Origin: Lepus europaeus
Taxonomy: Eukaryota; Chordata; Mammalia; Lagomorpha; Leporidae
Reading direction: 5' to 3'
NCBI RefSeq assembly: GCF_033115175.1
Contig: NW_026909196.1
Coordinates: forward strand, 7,378,001 to 7,442,000
DNA length: 64,000 nucleotides
In this document: piece by piece, positions 14,134 to 22,366 of the stretch
Layout: every line of letters begins with the position of its first letter
How positions within the stretch are numbered: position 1 is the stretch's first letter
Position numbers and translations under genes: made by a program
The notes under the pieces: model-generated
Databases searched by the model: none
What the model was told of the DNA's origin: nothing
Seen by the model: only the letters and a program-made list of their open reading frames with translations

Positions 14134-14151
14134 TCTCCCCCTTCCTGTTTG
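14134..14151 (-). promoter_or_regulatory. ERV-A polypurine tract at the 3' LTR
   Basis: The minus strand reads CAAACAGGAAGGGGGAGA immediately before the 3' LTR. The GGGGGAGA core is shared with tracts A and B, supporting those as real former LTR junctions. Confidence 0.85.
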
Positions 14152-14258
14152 TACAAGAGTGGCCTGGTGTTTATGGTAACCGGTGTCTACACTGTCCAGA
14201 GGGCCGCAGGGGAGGATCCATCCCCCACAAGTCCCTCGCGTTAAATGCTGAATGGCGT

Positions 14259-14396
14259 GGACTCATGCCTGTCTTAGGTGCCCCGCAGCGCTTACTCTGC
14301 TTACCCGTCATCAAGGATATAGGAAGCATGTCCTGCCCTCTGTCTTAGGTTGCTAGAGAAGCCTGCGAGTGCTTACCCGTCGTTGACTACCGGTCC
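14259..14396 (-). promoter_or_regulatory. CTE-like RNA export hairpin C
   Basis: Third motif set (loops at 14,339-14,381 and 14,268-14,309). The inner stem is CUCGCAG-GCUU-CUCU paired with AGAG-u-AAGC-g-CUGCGGG, again with two one-base bulges on the second strand. The outer stem (GGAC with GUCC) is weaker than in B. About 120 bp separate it from the functional polypurine tract. Confidence 0.85.
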
Positions 14397-14637
14397 ACCC
14401 TAAGAACAGTGTAGGAGCAAGCGGTCAATGAGGCAGTTAGGAAGAGAGAGACTGAGGCTTTCACGGCATATCACATACTGCAGCCCCCTGTTTTAGAGTG
14501 TCCTAGAGGGTATGTACTGTCCTTTTGATAGCCTCTCTGTTTGCACACATTGGAACGGTGGGAACGTTTGGTTGTATTACTTCACATCAGTCTACAGGCA
14601 GGCAGAAGACAGAGGTTGTGGGGGCTGGCTCCCCACA

Positions 14638-14652
14638 GCTCCCCCTTTTTTT
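14638..14652 (-). promoter_or_regulatory. Polypurine tract B with U3-like tip
   Basis: The minus strand reads AAAAAAAGGGGGAGC and then TGTGGGGAGCCAGCCC from 14,637, like a U3 start. It lies only a few bases beyond hairpin B. The region from 14,637 down to about 14,400 may be U3-derived; I see no coding frame there. Confidence 0.7.
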
Positions 14653-14658
14653 ACTTTA

Positions 14659-14808
14659 GGACCAGCGCCTGTCTTAGGCGCCCCTGAGCGGAGTGGCAGC
14701 TTACCCGTCTTTGCCAGAGGGTCGACTTGCATGAGCAGTCTCAGCCCTCCGCTGTCTTAGGTTGCATGCCATCCCTCAAGGCACTTACCCGTCTCTGGCT
14801 ACTGGTCC
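14659..14808 (-). promoter_or_regulatory. CTE-like RNA export hairpin B
   Basis: Same architecture as hairpin A. The outer stem is GGACCAGU-a-GCC with GGC-GCUGGUCC, the two loops are GACGGGUAA/CCUAAGACAG type, and the inner stem is CCUUGAG-GGA-UGGCA paired with UGCCA-c-UCC-g-CUCAGGG. Its stem sequence differs from A and C while pairing is kept, with the one-base bulges on the same strand. It follows the second envelope piece and precedes polypurine tract B. Confidence 0.87.
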
Positions 14809-15202
14809 AAGAAACCAAGAAACACCTGCTGTATTGCAGAGGAGGGGGGTTTTGTAGCGATGACTTCGAATGGGGACCAAATATCTATGTCCAGTTGTGT
14901 TAAGAACCCAATCTCTTGCCGTAGTTCACGCAGCAAACGAGTGAAATTACTATCCCAGGTATGGTTTAAGGTGGCACCTAAAGAGCGAGACAAATTAGCA
15001 AGATGAGTATAGTTATGCCAGGTAAACGGAGTAGCGCAAAGCACGACAGATTGAACCAAGCAGGGGGTTCCCCACATCCCCGTCTAAGATTCAGTTCTTC
15101 CTGGAGAACGTTGACCCGTTGGTTTAGTAATAAGATTCCTGAATGGATATGCTGATCCACTGCCACTCGGAGCGTTCTTGTTTGATCATTCTTCTGGAGC
15201 AT
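14799..15202 (-). pseudogene. ERV-A second envelope transmembrane piece, frameshifted
   Basis: Two overlapping minus-strand frames (15,202-14,978 and 15,077-14,799) join by a frameshift near 15,050. Together they look like the C-terminal half of a betaretroviral-type transmembrane ectodomain: a heptad-like helix (LNQRVNVLQEEL), a cysteine pair, several sequons (NLS, NYT, NHT, NFT) and a second helix (LLRELRQEIGFL). No membrane anchor is seen. It is unlike the 15,530-16,303 frame, so the provirus carries pieces of two env genes. Confidence 0.6.
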
Positions 15203-15290
15203 GGGAATAGGTGACCTTTTTTCCTTTTAGGAATTTCACAAGCCAAGACTGACCTTGACTTGTCTATGACTTGTTTATGGGCTGCCTACA

Positions 15291-15304
15291 TCTCCCCCTT
15301 TTTT
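15291..15304 (-). promoter_or_regulatory. Polypurine tract A with U3-like tip
   Basis: The minus strand reads AAAAAAGGGGGAGA directly followed (from 15,290) by TGTAGGCAGCCC, as at the start of an LTR U3. It lies about 10 bases past hairpin A. About 90 bp of U3-like sequence follows before the next envelope piece, but there is no complete LTR here. Confidence 0.7.
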
Positions 15305-15314
15305 ATTTAACTGA

Positions 15315-15450
15315 GAATGGCCTCTGTCTTAGGTTGCCCTCAGTCATCTCTGTCCTTACCCGTCATTGGTAACTCTGGCAGCTTGGCCTAGAGCCCTGTC
15401 TTAGGTTGGTACAGGATGCTGAGCGTCTTACCCGTCTCTGAGTACCATTC
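15315..15450 (-). promoter_or_regulatory. CTE-like RNA export hairpin A
   Basis: The minus strand holds two GACGGGTAAG/CCTAAGACAG motif pairs (at 15,394-15,436 and 15,324-15,364). They fold as one long hairpin: outer stem GAAUGG with CCAUUC, two symmetrical internal loops made of GACGGGUAA facing CCUAAGACAG, and an inner stem CUCAG-CAUC-CUGU paired with ACAG-a-GAUG-a-CUGAG. In Mason-Pfizer-type viruses such a constitutive transport element binds NXF1/TAP through these loops and lets unspliced RNA leave the nucleus. It lies between env and a polypurine tract, the expected place. Confidence 0.85.
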
Positions 15451-15529
15451 CAGCCCAACATTAGGTGAGAGATGAAACATACAGCCAAATATTAATTATT
15501 TGTGATTACAAATAATGATGAATGTCAGT

Positions 15530-16303
15530 TCATACAGACTGTAGCCAAGTCAGCATAAAATGCAGAACACACAGAAAACATCCCATACCAAGTAGGAAAA
15601 GCAGTAGTGGTCCAGTCAACATTAATAACCAATGAATCCATTGAAACCCTCCAAATGTTAGGGGGTTAGTAATAAACATGTTTTGTATTTTACTCTTAAG
15701 TTTATCAATAACAGACTCTATATATGGCACATTGTTAGTAATGTTAAAACAACATTTTCCTGTTACAGATTTACAACTTATATGATTTTTTAACATCAAG
15801 TAATTGTTAGCTGCATGGTTTAAAAGTACTCCTGAGTGAACTTGATCCAATGTTTCGGCTATATTGGACAGTCCAGTAGCAGTAAGATTAATTGTTTTGG
15901 TCACTGAATATGCAAGCCTTCGCAGTCCACGGTTATTTCCAAAGGCCAGTCCAGGAACACTTACTACTGGTACAGCCATGGCCAGGGCAATGTCCTCTCC
16001 TATTAGGATGACATTGCCATTACAGTCTTTAGGTGAAGCATGTTGCCGATGCGCTCTATCCGCCACTGTAAATACAGATGTCAGCATCGGGGCCACACAG
16101 TCCAGGGAGCAATTGCAGAAGTTATCAGAGGCTAACGATGTGAAGGCATATTTGCTACATAAAAAAACCCACCCCTTAGGAGTCCATGTCCCATACCAGT
16201 ATTGGATTAGGTGTATATCATTGATTGGCGAAAGGATCCCTTTATTGTACCGATTGTAAAACCTTAATAACTTGTGCAGGCTGTGCACTCCGTAACTTGT
16301 CAT
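15530..16303 (-). pseudogene. ERV-A envelope fragment with complete transmembrane anchor
   Basis: 257-codon open frame with the hallmarks of a retroviral transmembrane subunit: a hydrophobic, fusion-peptide-like segment at residues 104-121, a helical stretch rich in N and L (about 130-172), a C-x6-CC disulphide motif at C177, C184 and C185, NxS/T sequons (for example NLT at 139, NIT at 187) and a strong membrane span at about 223-248, followed by a very short tail. The N-terminal 100 residues (cysteine-rich, W36-W45) belong to the surface subunit, so the frame is the 3' part of a larger env whose 5' part is broken. The first CTE hairpin follows about 80 bp downstream. No function expected. 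Confidence 0.75.
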
Positions 16304-16720
16304 TTTAATTTTTACTCAATCCTGAGCAGAGAGCCCATTCCTTTGCCAAAGAGGCGAACTGAGGGTCTTTCCAGCCAGAAACTTTACAGGTTACACATTC
16401 GACTTTAGTTTTCCTTTTAAAGAAAGGAATTGTTTTGTATACTTGTAGATTCTGTTGACTATACCAATTTGTGACAGCAAATTGTTTTTTAGCTGTCTGC
16501 TGTGCACAGACTTAGTTACTTTTAGTTTAATCTGCAAGAAATACGCTGCAAGCCTTATAGTGCACACTAAAGTTATTTAGAGGAAAGATGGTAAAGGAGT
16601 ATAGATTAACAGAATGTTGCAATAAACATGGCTCCATTGCTTTAATAATACTATAGCAAGACAGTCCACTGATTCCTGTTGGGAGGGCCTGAGGCTGGCC
16701 CCGCTTCCAGTTTTCTAAAC
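16304..16720 (-). pseudogene. ERV-A envelope surface-region remnant, interrupted
   Basis: Minus-strand coding traces rich in cysteine and aromatic residues (CVTCKVSGW, PFFKRKTK and similar) lie directly upstream of the 257-codon envelope frame. Stops interrupt them (near 16,530 and 16,317). Position and composition suggest the surface subunit part of the same env gene. Confidence 0.45.
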
Positions 16721-16779
16721 TCTGTTTTTTAATGAATTACCTTTTTTATCAGTTTTGGAGTGACATTTATTGGCCCAAT

Positions 16780-17100
16780 GCCTTCCCCTTTAGCACTGGG
16801 GGAATATACCAGGAGGAGCCTTATTTTGATTTTTGACTTTTGGACAATTTTTGTACATGTCCCTGCTGTCCACATTTATAGTACCCTCATTTATTAGGTA
16901 GTCCTCCTTGATGATTTTTGTAATGACATACCATGTAGAGCGGCAGGTTCTGAATGTCCTGTTTTTAAGTGAATCCATTTTGCTAATCCCTCATCAAAGG
17001 AACTGTCACAGAACACCTCAGTCATAGTAGCCAATTGATTCATGTTTACATTGTACTCACGTTTAGCAGAATTAATAGTGCCGTGGGCATCACTAAGCAA
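16780..17100 (-). pseudogene. ERV-A possible gag nucleocapsid remnant
   Basis: On the minus strand near 16,885-16,840 one frame reads YYKCGQQGHVQK, resembling a retroviral CCHC zinc knuckle with its first cysteine replaced by tyrosine and the last one lost by a frameshift. The upstream frame (17,100-16,894) is short and unrecognised. If correct, this is the only gag trace; pol is not visible between here and env. Confidence 0.4.
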
Positions 17101-17179
17101 TCTTCACAAAGCACCGGAAAAGAATCCATACTGAGAATCAGACATTATTAGTAATCATTACAGGCATGTTTAACATGTA

Positions 17180-17515
17180 GCTTGACTGTGTGTTCCCCTG
17201 GGATGAAGCAGCAGCAGCAGAGGCTTGCCCCGGCTCCCTCTCAAAGCCCCAAGGACAAGGGTGGCTCATTGCCAAGATTTTAGGCAAGCAGTGCATCCCG
17301 TCCCGGATCTTGGCCAGAGAGCCAAGACATGAAGCATGCCCACCTGTTTATCAGAAACATTCCTTTATCCTCCTCCCCAGGAACTGGCCAGGCTCCCAAG
17401 GAGCAGGAGAAGGTCATTTGGCAACAAAGTTACTTGTCCACCAGAGCTGAACCTAGATACAAGCCTCTTTATTTTAAAAATTTGTCCTTACATTTGGCCC
17501 TAGGGCTGCATTGAG
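17180..17515. other. GC-rich segment inside ERV-A, unassigned
   Basis: About 335 bp, clearly richer in G+C than the AT-rich interior around it, including a CAGCAGCAG run near 17,209. Read on the minus strand it carries AATAAAGAGGC near its start (about 17,470). It could be part of another LTR or a captured piece. No convincing coding frame. Confidence 0.4.
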
Positions 17516-17582
17516 AGGTAGACATAATTAACACATTATAAGAATACAATACAAATTTTTCATACAAGTATATATCCAGCAA

Positions 17583-18170
17583 TCAAACACAATAATACTC
17601 AATGTGTTTTAAGGGTAAATTGAAACATAACTGAGGGAGAATAGCTTCTTGGGCACCCATGTCAAGGACATAAAAAACAGTACCATTCCAATACAACAAC
17701 TCAAGCTGCTGCAGACAGCCTGAGAACTGGCTAGACAATCCCATGGCATGGAGATCTGAGGCATTGATACTTGTTAAACAGACATGTTGAGGCGCACACA
17801 ATCCAATTAACAAATGCGCTAACATTTTGCATTACTCTGAAATTAGTGATTTGGGTTTCATTAAATATTTGTAACATCTCTTTTTGATAAGACAACAAAT
17901 TTTTTAGCGGATGGAACATGGTGGGTAACCATTTAGCCATAATGATAGTAGCCTCTTACTATCTGTAATTGTTACATTTTTGTAGGTTTGTGCAATCTTA
18001 ACTACTTGTGGCATATTTTGATTTACATTTTTTAAAGCCAACCACGCATAATCTGCCCAAGCATTCCTATCAATAATAAGGGTAGAGTTAGTACATAATA
18101 CAAAAATAGAATGGGTAGTCCAGACACTTTGACACTGCTTGCTTTGTTTCTTTAAATGCGCATTTTCCAT
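17583..18170 (-). pseudogene. ERV-A internal frames with glycoprotein-like composition, unidentified
   Basis: Three overlapping minus-strand frames (18,170-17,904; 17,940-17,731; 17,825-17,583) follow one another with frame changes, as in a single decayed coding region. They contain several N-glycosylation sequons (for example FNET, INAS, WNGT, KNVT) and scattered cysteines, which looks more like an envelope surface region than gag. The position just inside the primer site is wrong for env and suggests rearrangement. I do not recognise the family; the reading as one gene is inference. Confidence 0.4.
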
Positions 18171-18461
18171 AGTTATGGCTTAGAGGGGTTCCTGAGAAAT
18201 TTTTTGTCTTTTAAGTCCTACACGTGCCAATTGCTCCCCCCTTTCTCCTGCAACCGGCGTCCCAGGAGCTTTTTAACAAGGCCTTTATATCCTTGTCACA
18301 TTTAGATGTGACTGTATATTCCCCATGGGCAATAGGAGAGGCTCCCCGGGCAAGCCCTAGTCTGCCACGCCCTACTCGTGCTTATGTGCCTCCCTTTTAA
18401 TCCCTACGGCCTGCTACCGCCACAGCCTTCCCTCTTACAGAGGCTTACCTGTGGATGAGAT

Positions 18462-18481
18462 GAATCCGAGTCACGGCACCA
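18462..18481 (-). promoter_or_regulatory. ERV-A primer-binding site (tRNA-His)
   Basis: The minus strand reads TGGTGCCGTGACTCGGAT..., two bases inside the 5' LTR. This is the complement of the 3' end of mammalian tRNA-His including CCA, with no mismatch that I can see over 20 bases. It fixes the orientation of the provirus. Confidence 0.9.
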
Positions 18482-18483
18482 GC

Positions 18484-18915
18484 TGTCGGAGGCCACCCGA
18501 CAAACCACATGGAGACACGCAGCACTCAGTCAATTCATCACCATGTTTATTGCCTCATCGCGTTCCAAGCCAAAGTAGGGGGCCCGGCGATGAGGGACTG
18601 GAGGCAGTCTCCCTAAGGAAACCCTTCAGTCTCCAGTAGCAAGCACCAAGAAACACAAGGATATATACCCCAGGCCCCATACAGATAACATTCATTGTGT
18701 GCAATCATGCATAGCACAGGAACAGAGCAAGTTTACAAAGTAGCAATGATCAGGGTACAAGCTCTGCAGATAGTGCAAAGAACATCATAAACCTTCATCA
18801 GAAGTCACATCCTGCCTGCAGGAATATGGGACGAAAAGTCTTGGAAACAGGATTAGATAAGGGACAGCCTCAGCATGCTGCATCTCATGTTGGGCCAGGG
18901 CCACTGGCCCCGACA
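18484..18915 (-). repeat. ERV-A 5' LTR
   Basis: 432-bp LTR starting TGTCGGGG and ending CCGACA when read on the minus strand. TATA-like TATATA lies near 18,661-18,668 and a poly(A) signal AATAAA (minus strand) at 18,546-18,551. It is followed, after two bases (18,482-18,483), by the primer-binding site. Confidence 0.93.
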
Positions 18916-18978
18916 ATATTGCTGTTTGTATAGATGACATTTTATGCACTTGCCTAACGAAAAGACATTGCTTTTCTC
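18916..18978. repeat. Satellite array, last partial monomer after ERV-A
   Basis: The satellite resumes right after the right LTR of ERV-A with ATATTGCTGTTTGTATAG, the continuation of the monomer broken at 13,701. It stops at about 18,978, within the CTTTTCTC stretch, where sequence unlike the monomer begins. ATATTG at 13,696-13,701 and 18,916-18,921 is the retroviral target duplication. This is therefore the true right end of the satellite block in this window. Confidence 0.9.
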
Positions 18979-19264
18979 TTCCAGGATCCAGAGCAGGAGG
19001 AGCAGGTCCTGATTTGCTCCAAGCAGAGGTAGTTCTTGATTCCCTGTGTAGTAGGAGTCAAACCTTGTTAAGTTGTCACATCCAGAAGCCATCACAGAGG
19101 GACTGTGGGTGCTGCGGAGTAACCTGCAGAGGCATGTAACCAAAGGTTCAGAGGACTGGGTGGCCGTCAAGCTATATAGACACTTCACTTGAGGACTAAT
19201 GAGGGCTTGATTTCCAGGGAAGACAAAACAGCTGATAAAATCTTAAACAGCATCCAGTTTCTTT
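18979..19264. other. Non-satellite flank between the two proviruses
   Basis: About 286 bp that does not resemble the satellite, the LTRs or SINEs. It continues across ERV-B at 25,439, because CTTT (19,261-19,264 and 25,439-25,442) is the ERV-B target duplication. No convincing gene. Confidence 0.6.
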
Positions 19265-19877
19265 TGAAAGAATTAGGCTGGTTAGGTTTAAGATGGAGTT
19301 GCTTGAGCTAACTGCATATTGTTCTGCTTCTGTGCAAATTGGCTGGGCTTGCAATAATTTTTGCAAGAAATAAAAATGCTTTCATAAGATAGCTGAACTT
19401 TAGCTGAACTTGCAGTATGTAATCGTTTTTGTAACCGTTTTAGGAACTATAAAGGCAGAAGTTAACAAAAAATTGTACCCAACCTATGTCCTGTTTTAAT
19501 ACCACAAGTTATTACACACTACATTGACCCCTGCCCTTGCTTGCTCAAGCTAGAAATGAAAACCACAAGGCACGTACAGCATGTAACTTCTTCCCTTTTA
19601 CCCTGGAAACCCCCTTCTTACCCTGTAATCCTTTAGGTTACCAAATGAAATTGTAACACTGTGGAAATATGCTAATGTTGTGGTTTTAAGCCTTAAATAC
19701 TCTGTGAAATTGATGATCGGGGCCACTCTCTCTGCACTGCACTAGAGGGTGCTGTTGTGTTGTTGAGACGGCCCATTTGCAAATGCAATAAACTTCCTCT
19801 TGCTCTTGCAGCGATTGGAGTGGAGTCTGTGTTTCTGGGGGTCCGGATTGTGGGACACCTGCTTAAGGGGTCTTACA
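19265..19877 (+). repeat. ERV-B 5' LTR
   Basis: 613 bp, TGAAAGAATT ... GTCTTACA. TTAAATA near 19,692 is a candidate TATA element and AATAAA at 19,787-19,792 a poly(A) signal. Only two differences to the 3' LTR were seen (CACGTAC versus CATGTAC, and TTGCTCTTG versus TTGCGCTTG). Confidence 0.95.
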
Positions 19878-19882
19878 TTTCT

Positions 19883-19900
19883 TGGGGGCTCGTCCGGGAT
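19883..19900 (+). promoter_or_regulatory. ERV-B primer-binding site (tRNA-Pro)
   Basis: TGGGGGCTCGTCCGGGAT, the standard 18-base tRNA-Pro complement of gammaretroviruses, five bases inside the 5' LTR. Good splice-donor-like sites follow at 19,941 (GAG|GTAAGT) and 20,047 (TAG|GTAAGG). Confidence 0.95.
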
Positions 19901-20146
19901 TCAGACCCCCCCAGATTCACCCTCCATCTCCCAATCGGAGGTAAGTCTCTTCTGTTTCGTGTATTTTTGTGTGTTTCACTGTCCATTTCCCCGGGGCGCC
20001 TGGCGTACCGGTGTTTATGTTTACAGGTGATAAGAGCCAGTAGTAGGTAAGGACAGACGTGTCCGGACCCCTGGCTCAAGCCCTGGAGGACGCTCCAGCG
20101 GTGTTCTGGGAGAGGGCTGGTTAGGCAGCCGCTCCCATCGGAAGTT

Positions 20147-21349
20147 TTGGTTTCAGTTTTGTTTCGTTCCATTGTCGCGTGCAGTATGATTGTGTGTTTT
20201 GTAATTACGTTCTGTGTTATGATTATGATTTACTTTTTCTTTCCCAATATGAGTCAGGGATTAACCACGCCTTTAAGCCTTATTTTAGATCATTGGAAAG
20301 AGGTCCAAGAACGGGCCCAAATCTTGTCCGTGAAGGTGCGAAACCAGGTGCAAAATCCCCCAAATTGGGTAAAACCTTTTCTTTTCTCCAACAGGGTGGT
20401 GGCGGAGCTCGATCCCGCTGCTCCCGTCACCGCCCTAAAAATGAAGCCCAGCCCTGAGTTGCCAACGGCCACCCCGGCGGCGGAGTCGGGCCCCAAACCC
20501 ACTCCGCCCCTATCTGTGACACCTCTAGACCCACTTTTGCAGGCCCTCCTGACTACGGAAGAAAGACAACGAGTTCTCACGGAAGCTCGGAAGAGCGTTC
20601 CTGGGGACAATGGTCAACCCACCCAACTTGCAAACGAAATTGATGCAGCTTTCCCGTTAACCAGACCAGATTGGGATTTTAATACGGCAGCCGGTAGGGA
20701 ACGACTCCGTCTCTATCGCCAGATTCTCCTGACAGGTCTCAAAAGGGCAGGGAGACGCCCTACTGATTTGGCTAGGGTAATCCAGGGTAAGGAAGAGACC
20801 CCAGCGGGGTTTCTGGAAAGGTTAGCTAAAATCCTGGTCACCGCAGTGAGCAAATTAAACAGACAAGATAGGTCATGTTACGGTAGAGGTCAGACAGGGA
20901 AATACCCGGGAGATAATAATAGACCACGGAAAAGACCACAGATAGAACGAGACCAGTGTGTGTACTGCAAGGAGAGAGGACACTGGGCCAGAGACTGTCC
21001 AAATAAAAATGTCACCAGAGAAAAGAAGGAGGACGGTGTGGGGGCCAGTGAGGCCCTACTGAAACAGCTGAAACAGGAGATGTCCCTGCTGCCCCTAACG
21101 GAGCCTACCATCACCGCCAACTTTAGCCTCTTTGCTCCCTTTGGCAGTGGCTGCCCGATCAGCGGGCAGAGCCAGCTGAGGGGGGCCTTTGGAAGTGGGG
21201 CGCTGCCCACTGGCCCCGACTACTACTCCCAGCTGCTTACCAAGAATAACCTGAGTAACCCTGAACGTATTCGGTTTGAAACAACGACCTCCCTCAATCC
21301 CGCCACACTGCTACCGGAACCAGGAGACCAAAACGCAGGTCAGTCATAA
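20147..21349 (+). pseudogene. ERV-B gag remnant fused to a pol fragment
   Basis: 400-codon open frame. The family's usual Gag start corresponds to the ATG at 20,249 (MSQG...TTPLSL); its second residue is serine, so the usual myristoylated glycine is missing. The frame is also open upstream to an ATG at 20,147, adding 34 residues with a strong hydrophobic stretch, reminiscent of the leader of gammaretroviral glyco-Gag. A matrix part is followed by a proline-rich linker, then only the C-terminal part of capsid ([18 protein letters not shown] region) and a nucleocapsid zinc knuckle C-x2-C-x4-H-x4-C ([14 protein letters not shown], about residue 271). After it the frame runs into a sequence matching the end of the reverse transcriptase connection region ([19 protein letters not shown]), so protease and most of RT are deleted. 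Confidence 0.85.
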
Positions 21350-21605
21350 CTGCCAACAGGTGCTGGCCGAAGTCCATGGGGCCCGAGAGGACCTGACAGA
21401 TCGGCCCCTACCAGATGCTGAGTACACCTGGTATAATGAAGACAGCAGCTTCCTCCATCAAGAAGCCTTCCCGACCAAGGAAGGAACCGCACTAATATTT
21501 CCCCGATTTGGACTACCAAAAGGTACTGGGGTCAGACAACGGACCCGCTATCGTCTCCCGGGTGAGTCAGTTGGTGGCCAGGGTGCTGGGGATTTAGTCA
21601 GGTAA
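21276..21605 (+). pseudogene. ERV-B RNase H and integrase fragments
   Basis: In another frame than gag. It starts with the N-terminal RNase H region (VLAEVHGAREDLTDRPLPDA); at the expected first catalytic aspartate the sequence reads YNEDSS, so the site is altered. From about 21,480 the sequence switches to integrase, visible partly in a third frame as [17 protein letters not shown] with the central catalytic aspartate. The DNA between, most of RNase H and the integrase N-terminus, is absent. Confidence 0.8.
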
Positions 21606-21611
21606 AACGTA

Positions 21612-21710
21612 TGAGCAGAACAATTAAGGAGACCTTAGCTAAATTAATAGTGGAGACTGGCACTAGGGACTGGGTCAAGTTGCTGCCGATGGCTTTGTTG
21701 AAGGCTCGTA
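21612..21710 (+). repeat. Integrase segment, first copy
   Basis: About 95 bp encoding the integrase core end ([18 protein letters not shown]...). It is repeated in diverged form at 22,367-22,463. The two copies differ at several sites, so they are not a simple recent duplication; they look like pieces of two related proviruses. Confidence 0.8.
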
Positions 21711-22366
21711 ATATTACTGTTGCTAGACTTTAATTGTCCGAGGACTAACTCTGGAAAGGAGCTAAAGTTAACTATCTGTTTTAATTGACTGAGTGTTTTG
21801 CAGTAGTCCTGATTGATCTGGCTTTGTTAGTCTTCTGGTGAGGTAAGAAGAGCCAACCAGGCTCTATGGAAAACATCAAGTATAAAAGTGTGTACTTGGT
21901 AAAGAATGTTGTTAGTAAGAAGGGCTAAAAAGAAAAGAGCTTTTTAAATAAGGAAAGGACATGGTTTGTAAGAATGACTTTATCCTGATGGCTAGTTTAC
22001 TCTAGACTGGAATGGAAATGGTAAAATATTTAAAGTAAGTTGAAGAGGGTGAGTGAAAGTTACAAAAAATTATAAAAATAAAAAAATGATGGGAGGCCGG
22101 CACAGTGTTCCTAAGGCTACTGTCACATACCATAAGACAGATAGCAAGAGAAAATACCCAGATCTCCCTCGACGCCCATATGCCAGCTGTGAAGAAGTTA
22201 CGGAAGACGGAACTCCATCCATAATCCCAAAATTTTGGGTATTCCGCTTGAGGGAAAATGTTAGGCAGGAAGCCAGTTGTGAGCTTATGTGTGTGTGACA
22301 GGCCTAAAGATAAGGCATTTATATGCATCCGCATCTCAAACACCCTGCTCCCCTCCTTTGTTTCAA
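21711..22366. other. Unrelated sequence inside ERV-B pol
   Basis: About 656 bp, AT-rich, without retroviral coding sequence and with no long open frame, placed between two copies of the same integrase segment. It does not match the other repeats in this window. It could be captured host DNA or the interior of another element. Confidence 0.6.

Larger units (their letters stand above)
13702..18915 (-). mobile_element. ERV-A: chimeric betaretrovirus-like provirus, tRNA-His primed
   Basis: Provirus read on the minus strand (5' LTR at 18,484-18,915, 3' LTR at 13,702-14,133). Both LTRs are 432 bp and the insertion is bounded by the 6-bp duplication ATATTG. The interior is only about 4.3 kb. I see no recognisable reverse transcriptase or protease, so most of gag-pol is missing. 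The 3' half holds an envelope-like frame, then three modules each made of a CTE-like hairpin, a polypurine tract and a TG-starting U3-like tip, with a second, different envelope transmembrane piece between modules. The LTRs differ at about 12 of 432 sites, so this is not a very recent insertion. The tRNA-His primer site excludes the rabbit lentivirus RELIK, which is tRNA-Lys primed. A rabbit betaretroviral family (RERV-H) is known, but I cannot assign this copy to it without alignment. Confidence 0.9.

Noticed and set aside
15864-16259. 131-codon plus-strand frame inside ERV-A
   Set aside because: Shadow of the minus-strand envelope frame.
13702-18915. ERV-A as the rabbit lentivirus RELIK
   Set aside because: RELIK uses tRNA-Lys; this element has a clear tRNA-His primer site and CTE-like hairpins typical of simple betaretroviruses.
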